This document shows, piece after piece, positions 34,240 through 45,875 of a DNA stretch of 64,000 nt (its first letter is position 1; each line of letters starts with the position of its first letter). Source of the stretch: Coniferiporia sulphurascens (Eukaryota; Basidiomycota; Agaricomycetes; Hymenochaetales; Hymenochaetaceae); NCBI GenBank assembly GCA_002794785.1, contig NBBA01000005.1:62001-126000 (forward strand). Reading direction: 5' to 3'. The position numbers and the translations under genes were made by a program. The notes beneath the pieces are model-generated. The model saw nothing but the letters and a program-made list of their open reading frames with translations, was not told where the DNA came from and did not search any database.

Positions 34240-36135
34240 CGTTGTGGTGTGTGGAATGGGGGCCGTGGCCGCCTGTGGCCCGCCTGGGACTGTGCTCTAA
34301 GCTCCTGCCCTCCGAGCCTGGCCCGCGTCCGTGCCCTTCGGCATTCCTGCTGTATCGTCACGATTGGCACGTCACGCTCTAGGCCATGGTGTGACCCGAC
34401 GCGGGACTTCGGGTTTGCTTACCAGAATCTACTTACTCTATCTCTGCTTTTCTGCCACACAGACCAAAAATCGATGGGAACATCATGGTGGATTCAGCGA
34501 AGACTTCGGCCAAGTCTCAAGCACTCGATTTATATTTGAAGCTGCAGCGCATTGGATCAAAGGGATGATTCGCTCAAGCTTTCGACTGCCGTAAATCATC
34601 CATAGAAGTTTCATAAGGAGTGGCAGCCTGAGATATAAGCAGTTATCACGTCAGGAACAAAGAAAACCAACTTGAGAGCCATCTTTTTTCCGTACCATTC
34701 TGGAGAACGTGATATGCCGTACAGCGGAGCCTTCGGACTTGGTCGTCTGCCAGTCGGTCGAATAGGTGGGTATACATGGACTTGGTGGCATCTGGAATCC
34801 CGTGAGTCCGTCAAGACATGGGCCTTATAATGTGCCGTCCTAGAGGATCCGTCCCCGATTTGATTTCTGGTTGCTCTCCTGCGTGTCTCCGAGTCAAAAT
34901 TAATTTGCGTTCAAAAGGAGTGCATTCAGGAACATCGTATTTTATTTCCCTTAAGAGGACGTTATCTATGACATTATTATATGCATAACGTCCGACTAGT
35001 CGGGTGAAGGCAATTAAACGATAAAGTCCACTGATCCATCATATAATATAAATCTATCCTGGTCATCATAATGTGCGAACTACAAGTCGGAATTTTGTCT
35101 TGGAATTTAACTCCATAACAAGGGGGTATTGCGATCGGTACTTCTGTGTCTGCTAGTCCTATTTTCTCCGGACACGAAGAGGTATTTCAACTGTTGGTCG
35201 TGCGACAAGATAATACCTGATGTTTGGCGACATAATCTATAATCTTGACGAAATTCCCTCACGCGTCCGACATTTGAAATTTAATTTTGCACTTCTACCC
35301 ATGCCTCCACCGGATTTGGAGTTGCGTTCGCGCGGGATAACAGCAGCAACTTCCATTTTACGCGCTTCTTGGAAATTCATACAATACGGCTCCCTGGAAC
35401 ATGTAGCGAAATTGTATTCCTTGCGGTGCTGGCCAGCGACGCTACACGACACCCCAAGTTCCTCTAGCCAAGGTTTCCAAGTGACAAATGCATCATACTG
35501 CGCAAGTTAATGTCCCTCGACTGCCATCATCACAGATTCCGTGCCCCCATCTCGTGGCTCATCACGTGGATCAAAGTGCGTATGTATTCTTCGTTACCTC
35601 GCGTGTCATATCGGCCAGTCCGTCCCGACGCAACCTTCTTGCGTCTAAACAGGATTTCACTGGGTAATCATAACACTGCGATTATAGTCCGTAGAGTCTA
35701 TTGTTACCACGTCTGACCATCGCTGGTGCTCCTTTATCCGAGGCTTTTAGACGCGAAAGACGGAAAGGACAAAGTAGAAGCGGTTTTTGTGAGTTCATTT
35801 CCGACATGGGCACGTGCATCTCGCATGTTATAGCACATACTTACCGAGAGCGGTCATTAAGCACGGTTATCGTTCGTCTTCACGTCGTCTTCCACGGTGC
35901 CCAGAGGCAACGTCTGTGCCCCTTCCTGTGATCACTAGCGTGCCGGATGCCCGCCTCGATGTTTCCTGTAGGCAATGTGCTGCGCCTGATATGCGCGGCG
36001 GGCTCCTTCAAATGCTGCACCTCGACCCCTCTCCTCCGCACCCATCGCACCCACTCTCCGCCCTCCCCTCCCCTCCTCCTTTAATCGTCGCAGAGTTCGG
36101 ACTGCTTCCCCTGCTGGCCAGTGCCCTCCGTAACA
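34240..36135. other. Intergenic between divergent hydrolase and WW-protein genes
   Basis: 1.9 kb. No supported gene; frames of under 100 codons only. The last 150 bp are CT-rich and run into the WW-protein start. Confidence 0.45.
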
Positions 36136-39100
36136 ATGTCAACGTCAGCTTCGTCTACCCCGAAGAAGTCCCTCCGCTCGCGCATGGGCACAGTCGTGCG
36201 GCGCGCATCGTCCTTTGGAATTCCCCGCCCAAACACCGCCCGCTCGGACTCTGAACCCCCCGCGTCCACTGCAGGCTCGCCGCCGCGCTCGATATTTTCA
36301 TCGAAGCCCCCCTCGATTCGCTCCGTGGAGCCGCCCGCGCAGCCTGCGCTCGTGGCACCCGACAATGCCCCGGTGTCGAGGCAGGAGTCAATTGCTTCGC
36401 AAGATGTGACCCCCAATCCCGAGCCGGAGGCAGAGACGATGCCTACGCCTGAGCCCCCGAAGCGCCCGCTTACCCCAGAAGTTCCTCCAGTTGAGGAACA
36501 AGCGCCAATACGGGCGCCAACGCCACCTCCAGTTGTAGCCCCAGTAGCCGAGCCTGAACCCGTAGTACCCGAGTCTAAGCCTGAGCCTGCACCTACGCCT
36601 GAAGTCGTCCCTCAGCGTGTATCTGAGCCAGTATCTCGTCCGCCTACACCTCCACCCGCACCCGCTCCAGTAGTTGAGAGACGCGTGTCGGAGCTCCGGT
36701 CCGAACTACAGAGTGAACCTGACTATGGATCTCGTAGCGTACGGGAGAACGTTCCAGTATCCGAGTCTCCAAAATCGCTCTCGCGTTCGTCGTCCCACGA
36801 CAGCTTCTCTCGGTTTGATAGGATTGATACCTGGACTAGGGCCGACCAAACACCGTCCGCTAGCACAGTGGCGACGGAATCGTCTCCGAAGTCGTCCCCG
36901 AAGCCTCCCCCGAAACAGCTTTCCGTTACGGTCCTGAGCGATGCGGTGGTGCATGACCTTAGTCCTATCGTCGAGGATGAGAACTCTGCGGTCGATACGC
37001 GCAACGGGTTCGCGCCGTTTACGCACCCGGATTCTCAGAAGCAGCCTGTGTCTGCACCCACGCGCGTACGCACGCCCCCTCCTGCTGCCGCTGCGCCGGT
37101 GATGAGCACTGGTTTCAGCCAGATGAGCGGAGGGACGACTCCACGGCCTGCTCCGCTCCAGATTCAGCAAGAGAGGACGGAGCAGTCATACTTCGTCGGT
37201 GAGAAGGGAAAGGAGAGGGAGCAGAATGGTAGTGCGGCTCCCCAGCAACAGGATAACTATTTCGCAAACACGGCTCCGATGGATATGCCGCGTGCTGCCC
37301 AACAGTACGTCGCTCCGTTTTATATAGCAACACATACCGTGACAAGCCCGTCCAGTTACGATGTTGAAGACCCCTTTAGAGACCCAGAACCTGCTCTTGG
37401 GACGACGATGCCTTATGGCAGTATGCCGCAGTGAGTTGTCTTTTTAATAGGGTCAGTCACGTCGGGTACTTACATTCCGTCAGGCAAGGTATTGTGAGGT
37501 CTGAGTCTATGGAGCAGCGTGCATCGATAACTCCTATGTTCCCGATGCCGCCGTCCGAGCCAGTGGCTTTACCACTTCCTCCTCTCGGCGAAGTCACCGC
37601 ACGGTGCGACAGTCATTCATTAGCGATCATTAACTCTCCGGGGACTTATCTCTATCTACCAGGGGTCTCCGGAACGTCCCTTCGGACTATACACTTGCAG
37701 CCCGCAGCAGCCGAGAGCCGAGCGTGCATCGCGAGGTCGAGACCGAGTAAGTTTTATGCGTATCATCCTGTCGGTATTGCATCAACTGACAGTTGCGGTA
37801 GCGAGACTGTTCCCCTTCTCTCGCGCTTTAAGAACCCCGCTGGAGAAGGTCCTAATAACTCTACATGGGCATCTCGTAATAGCTACGAGGCCCACGGGTG
37901 GGACGCATACGTCCTCCCTGACTCGACGACTTACTATTCACACCAGCGGAGGCACATCACCACAGACATTGACTTGCGGAACCCGCGCAAGCTCAGCGCG
38001 CTGGCTGCCTACCTTGACAAATTGTCGAATGAAACGTTTCTGTTGGAAGATGGCTGGGAGATCTGGCTGCACGACAACGGTGTGTCGCGCGAGCCTGAGG
38101 ATTTCGTGCTTTTGCGGTGCTGGGTTGACCACAATACACGGGCGCTGGGCTATTGGCCGCCGCCTTCGCGTGGATCAGATGGTCCTGTGAGCAAGGCCGC
38201 CGACGACCGTACGTCTATCTTGTCACTCTTCTGAATCACATTAATTAAGGGGATGCTTCACAGGTCTCGATCTTGAATATAAATACTGGGCATTCATGGA
38301 GTCACATCCAGCGCATGTTCCTTTGCCTGCCAATGCTTATTCTGAAGCTCTTGATGTACTTACGTGGTCGTACACCGGTAAGCACGCCCGATCTTCCTCC
38401 AATCAAACGGACATGGGCTAAACACGTTCACTCCCAGACCGTCTGCTAAAAACAAACCGCCGAGCTCCACCGCCCTTCACGCGGCACGAGAGTCAGGAGC
38501 TTATTGAACTCCTTCGGAGAACATCAGGTAAGATTTCCTCGCCCCGCATAGTACTTGCGTTCTTCGCTTACACTTCACGCAGACACGGAATCATCAGGTC
38601 AAGCGGCAGTACAGACGAAAATTGTCTCCAGAATTCTTCGCCGAATTGGTGAGGAGCCATCTTCATCTTGAACAATTATTTGGCCCACATCTGACATCTC
38701 GTAGTACAATGGAAGCAACACTTTTTCCGTCCCGAAAAACCTCTGCCACGCGGAGTGATCCTTGATAACGTTCAGACTCGCACTCAGCGTAGCACGCAAT
38801 ACCGCCGGACCTTCATCGACTTCGTAGCCGCGTGGTTGTGCTTCGGAATTCCGTACCTCTACGCCAACCGGCATGCGTACCAGCGTTACGACGAAGAAGG
38901 CGGACTCATGAGGTCGGCCGGGCCCATGCTCGTCGTCGGGGCGAGCGTCTGCATAGTGGCATGTCTCTCCGGGTTTATCTTCACGTTAAAACGCGCTGAT
39001 CACAGTCGCCAAAAAGGCTGCAATAATTCTGACTGCGTCGGTGACGTTCCTCGCGCTGCCCGGGCAGGACCAGATCGCTCGGTCAGCAGGCCTCATTGCG

Positions 39101-39499
39101 GTCCTCGCGTCGACGGCGAGCCTTGGGTCTTCCGTGATAGCGGCTTTACGGAATCAGGTGGAAGTCCAGCGTATGGCGGCAAGGGGCGGCGAAGGTCTCG
39201 TCGTGACGATGTCGGCGTTAACTGTAAGCATCTCTTCATCTATAGCCAGAAACTCATGAATAATTATAAACTCCATTACGTAGGGGGATAGCATCATCCC
39301 GTCGTTACCAGCAGTATTCCTTGCTTGGTCGGTACTCTCTTTCGTCACCGGTATCGTCCTGTACGCATTCCGTGGGACAGTCATGATTGATCCCTCACAC
39401 TGGGTCAAGTTTGCTTCGTACACGCGCTGGACGACTATAGGCGTTTGCGGATTTCTCGGAGGCGTGTTGATCGCGTCGATGTTTTTCATTCGACATTAA
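36136..39499 (+). CDS. Proline-rich WW-domain-like multi-span membrane protein
   Basis: Uncharacterised protein of 993 residues. Exons 36136-37430, 37484-38208, 38264-38377, 38438-38527, 38583-38648, 38705-38962, 39006-39223, 39284-39499; all phases agree. Residues 1-430 are disordered and rich in Pro, Glu and Ser (PEPEAETMPTPEPPKRPLTP). A WW-like motif lies near 567-600: HGWDAYVLPDSTTYY...TTDIDLRNPRKL. A conserved-looking cytosolic region follows (EYKYWAFMESHP, RIVQWKQHFFRPEKPLPRG), then about six hydrophobic helices to the C-terminus FGGVLIASMFFIRH-like end. The fifth intron between the helices uses a GTCTCT donor and is less certain. I recall similar WW plus membrane proteins in Agaricomycetes as hypothetical proteins. 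WW domains bind Pro motifs, so the N-terminal tail could be a self-ligand (inference). Confidence 0.82.
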
Positions 39500-39681
39500 A
39501 TAGTCGGGCTTGCTTTTTCTTTTCTGATAATTCAATTTTTTTTTGTTCGTTATGTATCCGAATTGTTGCATCTATGCCCCGTTAAGTGGAATTATGAGGA
39601 ACGTAGGTATTATAGAGTTCACGCTTGATTGCATATGTAACATGTCAATGGGATTTATCTGTACAGATAATATGATATAAG

Positions 39682-40284
39682 TTAATCCACTCGTTTTTCG
39701 CCCTCGGCCTGGTCGGATCCTTGCAGTACGAAATACTCAGAGCCGTAGAGACTCGCACAAGCTGCCGTTGCGCCTGTAAGGAGCACGGACACAGGGCTGC
39801 GCGGTGCAGTCAGCGAACGCCTCCCGTTCCAGAAGAGGTACGCGAGCGTCCATGCTGGCGGGAGTACAAACGGACAGATCAGCAGAGCCCTCGTTTCAAA
39901 ATGATCACGGTGTTCGCTGCGTATCTTACCTGTAGATATACCGCTGCCATTAAGCGAGTCTCCGGTGGAAAGCACATACCCGGCACCGAACATGATCATC
40001 GAAAAGCCCGCACGCTGTGGGAATGGAGGCAAGTTCGCGAAGGATCGCGGGGGTAGAAACGAACTTGCTAAAACTAAGGGGATAGTGGCTCTGTATCAGG
40101 AGCGTTTTCAGGCGATTATCTTCGGGCCCATGCTCACATGTTGTGGCTAATGACCAGGCGGGCCATCTGCGAGCAATTAGTTGTTTAAGTTAACTGGTAT
40201 TTAGAGATAGAGTTGGAAAGTGCAGGCTTACGGTGAGTGAGAATATGGGCGGATCAATTTGGAGAGTCTTTCCTCAGTGGTCAT
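39682..40284 (-). CDS. AIM19: Aim19-like small mitochondrial membrane protein
   Basis: Small protein resembling the Aim19 (altered inheritance of mitochondria 19) family. Exons (minus) 40232-40284, 40138-40166, 39930-40067, 39682-39854; 393 nt, 130 residues. The core reads RAGFSMIMFGAGYVLSTGDS, then NGSGIST joined across an intron to AWTLAYLFWNGRRSL, the family's NG-G-STAW-L-YL pattern, then a second hydrophobic segment and a YGSEYF motif. The last exon pair is firm. The first two exons, giving MTTEERLSKLIRPYSHSPWP, were chosen because they are the only upstream ATG that joins in phase through canonical splice sites. Its promoter faces the Nudix gene across a 2-kb retroelement. Function poorly known in any species. 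Confidence 0.75.
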
Positions 40285-40680
40285 TGTAGTAGCAATCAAG
40301 CGAAAAAGATAGCTTGTTATAAGTCTGGGGCCGCTAATTTAGATATACATATTGATTAACCACTGCCAGCAATACTTGAAAATTAGGTTTGTTATCTCAC
40401 AAGAAAGACCTATCAATCAAGTGTCAAGGGCTGATTCGAATAAGAGGTGTACTAATAGTGCACTTACTAATATAAACTGGAAAGAAAAACGAGTTCTTTT
40501 GAACTTTCAGAGAGAGAGAAAAGTTGGTGACTCTCCAAAGGAGTAAAATTCTCGGGTAGCGCCCTCAATATGATGGGCGTGAAGGTATCTACCTTCACCA
40601 ATGTTCAAGTCATTGAATTTCCGATGGGTAATGTGTCTTTGAATGGAGGGAATGTTTTGTCCTCAATGTTCACACCTAGT
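40285..40680. other. Aim19 upstream region, left of the retroelement insertion
   Basis: AT-rich sequence with no gene seen. A short hairpin GAAGGTA-TC-TACCTTC lies near 40579. It ends in the left target-site duplicate. Confidence 0.45.
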
Positions 40681-40967
40681 AGATGATTTCAAGACAGCAC
40701 CCCTTGACCTCTAACCACCATCATCTCACCCAGTGCACATCCACTTGCACCACCCCTAAATTCCCTGGGTTAACCACCCACACCAGTCCTCACTCACAGT
40801 AGACATCCATTGAGCTGTTTTATGGCCTTGTTCACCATTCCACTCCCCCTTTTCCCCATTCCCCCATGCCCCCTTCTATTCCTTCACCTCCCGGTGCCAA
40901 ACTTCAAAACCGATACCACATATGAACCTTTCAACCTTGTTGACGAAAATCAGCACATACTAGACTG

Positions 40968-41527
40968 TGTTAAGCTCAACGGTTACGCGGTGATTGACGT
41001 CGGGGCTTCCTGATTGTCGGAACTGATGGTACGGCAATGGGGCTTCCTAGATGTCATAAGGCGAGGATGATCGTCGGTGGGGCTTCCTGATCGATGATGT
41101 GGACACGGTAGGCTTCTTATAGCGAGTCGGGTTACGACGAAGCGACTGAGGGCACAATGGCACACAGTAGACTGGTGGTAGCAGATAATGGGCTTGTATG
41201 AACAAAGAGCACAAGCTTAGGGCTTGTGCTACTGAAGTTACATGCTTATATGCTACTCTATGTGTTTGCTACTGTAGCGACTTGGTTAGGTGTGTTTACC
41301 ATACTATGGAAGGTCATGGAAACTCAAGGAAGGGCCTTGGTAATACAAGTGATGGTATCAGTAAGCAAAGCATGTCATGATGGTGCAATAAGGCATCATC
41401 ATGGTGTCTTATGGTGCAAGACGAATAAGGATGAGTAAGGCAGAGAAATGGGGGAGTTGCGCTGACTGATGATGACAAATAGGAAGTGAGTCAGCGCAGT
41501 AGAGGAAAGTAAAGGAAAATTGTAACA
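40968..41527. mobile_element. Solo LTR 1
   Basis: 560 bp starting TGTTAAGC and ending TTGTAACA, with 5-bp direct repeats GACTG immediately outside (40963-40967 and 41528-41532). Such ends and a 5-bp duplication are the mark of an LTR-retrotransposon integrase, and no internal element remains. An internal hairpin AGCACAAG...CTTGTGCT is centred near 41220. Confidence 0.9.
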
Positions 41528-41654
41528 GACTGGGCCATACACCAGTACAAACTACAGGTCATCAGCATCATTGAACAACCACATAATTCATGGCACATCC
41601 TCCTCTACTGGGAACACCTCAGCTTTTATGGCCCATGCTTGGACTTAACATCAG

Positions 41655-42211
41655 TGTTACAATTTTCCTTTACTTTCCCTTATGCGCTGACTCACTTCCT
41701 CTTCATCATCATCAGTCAGCGCAACTCCCCCATTTCTATGCCTTACTCATCCCTACTCGCCTTGCGCCATAAGACGCCATGATGACGCCCTCTTGCACCA
41801 TCATGACGAGCTTTGCTTACTGATCACCGTACTTGTATTACCAAGGCTTTCCTTGAGTTTCCATGACCTTCCATAGTATGGTAAACACACCTAACCAAGT
41901 CGCTACAGTAGCAAACACATAGAGTAGCATATAAGCATGTAACTTCAGTAGCACAAGCCCTAAGCTTGTGCTCTTTGTTCATACAAGCCCATTATCTGCT
42001 ACCATCAGCCTACTGTGTGCCACTGAGCCACTAGTCGCTTCGTCGTAACCCGACTTGCTATCGAAGCCCACCACGTCTATATCGTCGATCAGGAAGTCCC
42101 ACTGACAATCACCCTCGACTTACAACATCTAGGAAGCCCCGTTGTCGTACCATCAGTTCCGATGATCAGGAAGCCTTGATGTCGATCACCGCGTAACCGT
42201 TGAGCTTAACA
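41655..42211. mobile_element. Solo LTR 2, inverted relative to LTR 1
   Basis: 557 bp starting TGTTACAA and ending GCTTAACA on the plus strand, the reverse complement of LTR 1 with scattered substitutions and small gaps. Its own 5-bp target duplication ATCAG lies at 41650-41654 and 42212-42216, so it inserted independently of LTR 1. Confidence 0.9.
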
Positions 42212-42875
42212 ATCAGTCCTCCTACAATTTGGAGTCAACACCACACCTCATGGCAACCTGCCCCTAGCCTCGTGCACACATGCCGCTCCAATTGCTGTCA
42301 CGTCACACCTCTCAGAGTCACAAATATCGGACATTAAACAATTCAAATCCCATCAATCCTCACATCATAAAAAATCAATTAATTTTTCCCACCTTATGCA
42401 ATCAATATCAGTCATCATAGAATCCATAAAACTGCCACCCCCTCCTGCTAAATTTGTTATTCCAATTCCTATCCCACCTGACAAAATTACTTAAACACTT
42501 CCAATCCACAAACCTCATATCATTCAATGGTTAAAATCCAGACACTTTACACCTTGTTAACCTCCTCTTGCCCGATACTTCAGATGGTCTCACATCCATG
42601 TCTTTTACTTTGTAATGTAGTGGTATATAAATGCAGAATTTAAAAATAAAATAAAATAAAAAAAGATGATTTCAAGAAAACACTTTTCGCGTTTCAGCTC
42701 TGCGGACGATGCCGAGGTTTACCGTAAGCGCCGCTTGAAAGAAGTTTCCAATAATGGTGGCGCGATCGCCACTCTCCGAGGTGCGAAATGTCACCATCAC
42801 AGCGGAAGGACACTACGAAATTACTAGACTTCCATCGTCCCCATTCTTCCAGATTAACACCGTATTATGTGACGA

Positions 42876-44157
42876 ATGAAACTAGAAAGTAAGTACTGTC
42901 ATAAAAAGTCTCCGCTTGAGTACCGACAGAGTCGCTTGACGATGATAAACTACTAATTATTCACATGCCAATCATAGTTGTCTGCGTAATTTAGCTGCTT
43001 ACAAAGCACCCAAGGCCCTCAGGAGGAAAGGACCCAGATCTCGCAGCGCAGCTGTCTTAGTAGCCCTCTTCATTGGAAGAAGTGGAGATCTTTATGTCCT
43101 TTTGAGTCAGTGAGTATTGTTGTATTTTGGCTATAGTATCAAAACATGATTTTATCCAGCTTATAATGCTTATGGCAGACGGTCGGCAACACTACGCACA
43201 TATGCCGGAGACACGTCTCTTCCAGGAGGCAAAGTGGAAGAGGCTGACAGAACAATCGAGGATACTGCGGTAAGTATGTAATCCAAGCGATTTCGGTGAC
43301 CGTTTATCATTGGTCTGGTCTGTGTAGCGAAGAGAAGCGTTTGAAGAAGTGGGTCTTTCCACTATTTACCATGAGCAATCTTGATATTAAAGTGGCCCTC
43401 TTTTATAAGATCGGCTTAAGCCAAGATAAGGAGAAGGTACCCTTGTTGTGCATATTGGAACCTTTTCTGGCCGGGAATCAACTTATCGTAACACCGTATG
43501 CTTTCACGTCTAAATGTTTTATTTGTTCTCACCGAAGACCTGGCTTACTTTTGTCAGTGTGGTCGTTCTTATTCTAGACAAAACGCTGAGGGTAAGAGAT
43601 AGGCAGCTCTATTCCTGCTCTTGATTGACCTTGCTTGTTTAGCCCGTGCTCAACCAGGCAGAGGTTGCAACCCTCTTTTCTCACCCACTCAAGTCATTCT
43701 TGAGCACAGAATTTCCGTTCACACGCGAGCCGCTAGCAGACGAAGTTCCTTACTACACCTACAATGACTACTCATGGATCCGCGCAGACCGCAATCGACA
43801 AATCCGCATGCACAGATTTCTCACTGGGCGAGAAGCTGGCGGGATAAAACCGGTCTACGGACTCACAGCGTGCGTGGTTATCATTCGTGCGCAGTATTCC
43901 GTGTTTACCTGGTGTCCTTCAGATCGATGCTGGTACGCGTCGCCTGTATCGGCTACGCACGTGCTCCAGACTTTGAAGTAGCGGCACCAGGACAACCGAG
44001 TATGTCGGAACGCATTGACTATGCTCTGCGCCACGACCCAAAGTTCGTCGAGGCTGCGGCGGAGGAAGTCCGATGGTCGAGGTCATTCCCACCTTGGAAG
44101 AGACGGGGTCTGCGGATACGCGATCATGAGCGGAAACGCATCAAGAGTCGTTTGTGA
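42876..44157 (+). CDS. PCD1: Nudix hydrolase, coenzyme A pyrophosphatase (PCD1/NUDT7 type)
   Basis: Hydrolyses CoA and its derivatives, usually in peroxisomes or mitochondria. Exons: 42876-42892 (uncertain), 42978-43109, 43179-43269, 43328-43348, 43410-43495, 43558-43591, 43643-43869, 43923-44157. Seen: RSRSAAVLVALFIGRSGDLY, the Nudix box GGKVEEADRTIEDTARREAF-EEIGL spread over three exons, EPFLAGNQLIVTPVVVLI, LFSHPLKSFLS and a late HRFLTGREAGGIKPVYGLTA, all as in fungal CoA pyrophosphatases. One exon is only 21 nt and encodes RREAFEE, part of the catalytic box. From exon 2 all phases agree. The first exon was chosen to give a short MKLES-type start before CLRNLAAYKAPK; its donor GTACTG is weak and the true start may differ. 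A retroelement ends about 200 bp upstream. Confidence 0.85.
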
Positions 44158-44539
44158 AGGACAAACAATTCCTCTTCTCTATTGAGATACATGTTTTTTA
44201 ACTGGACAGTTTCTATTCTTTTCGCGCATGATTTAACCTCACTGCAGCGACTGCGCCCGCGGTTGTTATAATATAGCATACGACATAAGGATGCATCTTT
44301 TTGTTAAATGCCACTCTCGATACCCATGACGTAGTGAACATGGGACGGACTCAACGTGAAGATCAAGCGTAATTGCCGGTTGCTCCAGGAAAAGCATAAG
44401 AATGATAAGGGACATATGACTATAGGAAATATTTCTAAGCCGCGTTTTATTATTCTGACGAATAAACCATCCGAATTTCAATATTGTTATCGCATTTCAT
44501 TTACCAAGTACAAATCATTTCAAGCTTTGTATTTGCAGT
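44158..44539. other. Convergent 3' flanks of Nudix and aldo-keto reductase 1
   Basis: No gene. The stretch just below 44540 (CAATATTGTTATCGCATTTCA) resembles the 3' flank of the second aldo-keto reductase, showing that the duplication included some downstream sequence. Confidence 0.5.
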
Positions 44540-45875
44540 TCACTCGCCCTTCCACTCCTCCAATGGAATGCTGTCCACTGGACGCATATGCTGGGCTAAC
44601 TTTCGCTCGCCTCGGACATCTGCCGCCTCGGAGAGTGCGCGGATAGTGCGTACGTCCTCTGGCGACAAGACCAGCTCGGCTGCACCGGCGTTTTCCTCGA
44701 CACGTGCCGCCGAACGGCAGCCCGGAATTGGGATAACTGTAAACGCGGAGGAGAAAGTCAGCTTAGCAGTTGCTTAAAGCGGCTCTGCGAGGGGCCAATG
44801 GACAAGGAAGAAGCCCGGAACCCACCATTTTCGTGCTCAGCGAGAATCCAAGCAAGGGCTACCTGACTTGCAGTGGTATTATATTTATCAGCGACGAGCT
44901 TAATTTTGTCTGCTAGCTCGAGGTTCTTTGGGAAATTCTCCTCCGAGAAACGGGGGAATATGAGACGAAGGTCGTTTTCTTCAAAATCAGCACGCGAGCG
45001 AAACCTGCATTCCCGGGGGAAAGGTGAACAGTTTCAGCCTTTATGCGAGCAGGCCCGGGGATATAGAGGGGGAGGGAACTTACGCTCCGCTGACCATCCC
45101 TCGTCCGAGCGGGCTGTAAGCGACAACCGCGACCCCCGCATCCTCCGCCGCACGTAAGAATCCATTCTTCTCCACTTCGAGCTCGAATGGACTCAATTCC
45201 ATCTGACAGGCGATGACCCGCTCTCCGATACCCGGAACGGCCCGCGCCCGCATGAGTGTCGCTACACTGCACTCGCTCAGACCGAGCCAGCGGATCGTCC
45301 CGTTCTCAATAAATTCGCGCAGCGTCTCGAGTACGAGTTCGATGGGTACGGATGGATCGACGCGGTGTTGGTAGTACAGGTCGATGTATGTTGTCCCAAT
45401 TTGTGCGAGGGAGCGCGCAATTGCGCGCTTTATGTACGACGGAGAGGAAGACGAACCAGTGGCAAATCCCTTGTCCGGGTCGGCTGCACCAAATTTCGTC
45501 GCAAGAAAGATATCTTTGCGCCGGCCTGTTTTGGCGAACCACTCGCCGATGGCTTGTTCAGCTTCAGTCGAAACGCAACAAAAGGCGGTTAGTTTTGTTT
45601 CCCAAGGATGCTTCCGTGAACAGGGCTCGATATAACTCACAGGTACCGTAAATGTCGGCAGTATCCCAGAAGGTCATACCGCGATCCGCAGCGTAAGTAA
45701 GTGCTTCGAACGCAGCGCTCGCATCTGTCTTGCCGTACCACGCTCCTATTCCTATTCGATAGTCAGCACGCCGTGTTCATAAAGTAGTTCGCTAGCGCTC
45801 ACCCATTGCTCCGAGCCCAACAGCACTCACTTTAGGACCATTACGGCCGAGTTGTCGGGTAGGAATCTTGTTCAT
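44540..45875 (-). CDS. Aldo-keto reductase, copy 1
   Basis: NADPH-dependent aldo-keto reductase, cytosolic, of the AKR13/YakC-like group common in fungi. Exons (minus) 45803-45875, 45641-45751, 45084-45561, 44826-45004, 44540-44736; 1038 nt, 345 residues. The catalytic tetrad is present: Asp and Tyr in FWDTADIYG, Lys in LATKFG, His in DLYYQHRVD. Further motifs are GLGAMGIGAWYG, GTIRWLGLSECSV, QMELSPFE, VVAYSPLGRGMVSG and the cofactor loop PIPGCRSAARVEEN. The start MNKIPTRQLGRNGPKV is typical. Copy 2 at 46833 has the same five exon lengths. Substrate unknown. Confidence 0.95.

Larger units (their letters stand above)
40822..42494 (+). pseudogene. Retroelement ORF interrupted by two solo LTRs
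   Basis: A frame opens at ATG 40822 and is broken at 40968 by the first LTR and at 41655 by the second. Leaving out each LTR with one copy of its target duplication (565 and 562 bp) leaves 546 nt, exactly 182 codons ending at TAA 42492-42494, with no internal stop. The predicted chain is rich in Pro, His and Ser and matches no family I recognise. It may be the end of a LINE ORF or an element-specific protein. Confidence 0.55.
40681..42677 (+). mobile_element. LINE-like (non-LTR) retroelement copy with 14-bp target-site duplication
   Basis: The 14-bp word AGATGATTTCAAGA flanks the insert at 40681-40694 and 42664-42677. The insert ends on the right with an A-rich (ATAAA)-type tail at about 42637-42663, and its left end has no terminal repeat, the signature of target-primed reverse transcription on the plus strand. 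Without the two nested solo LTRs and their duplicated targets it would be about 840 bp. One interrupted frame is present; no reverse-transcriptase motif is visible, so this is a 5'-truncated copy or a short non-autonomous element. Confidence 0.75.

Noticed and set aside
40968..42211. The inverted arms as one foldback or MITE DNA transposon
   Set aside because: Each arm has its own TG...CA ends and its own different perfect 5-bp target duplication, so they are two separate solo LTR insertions.
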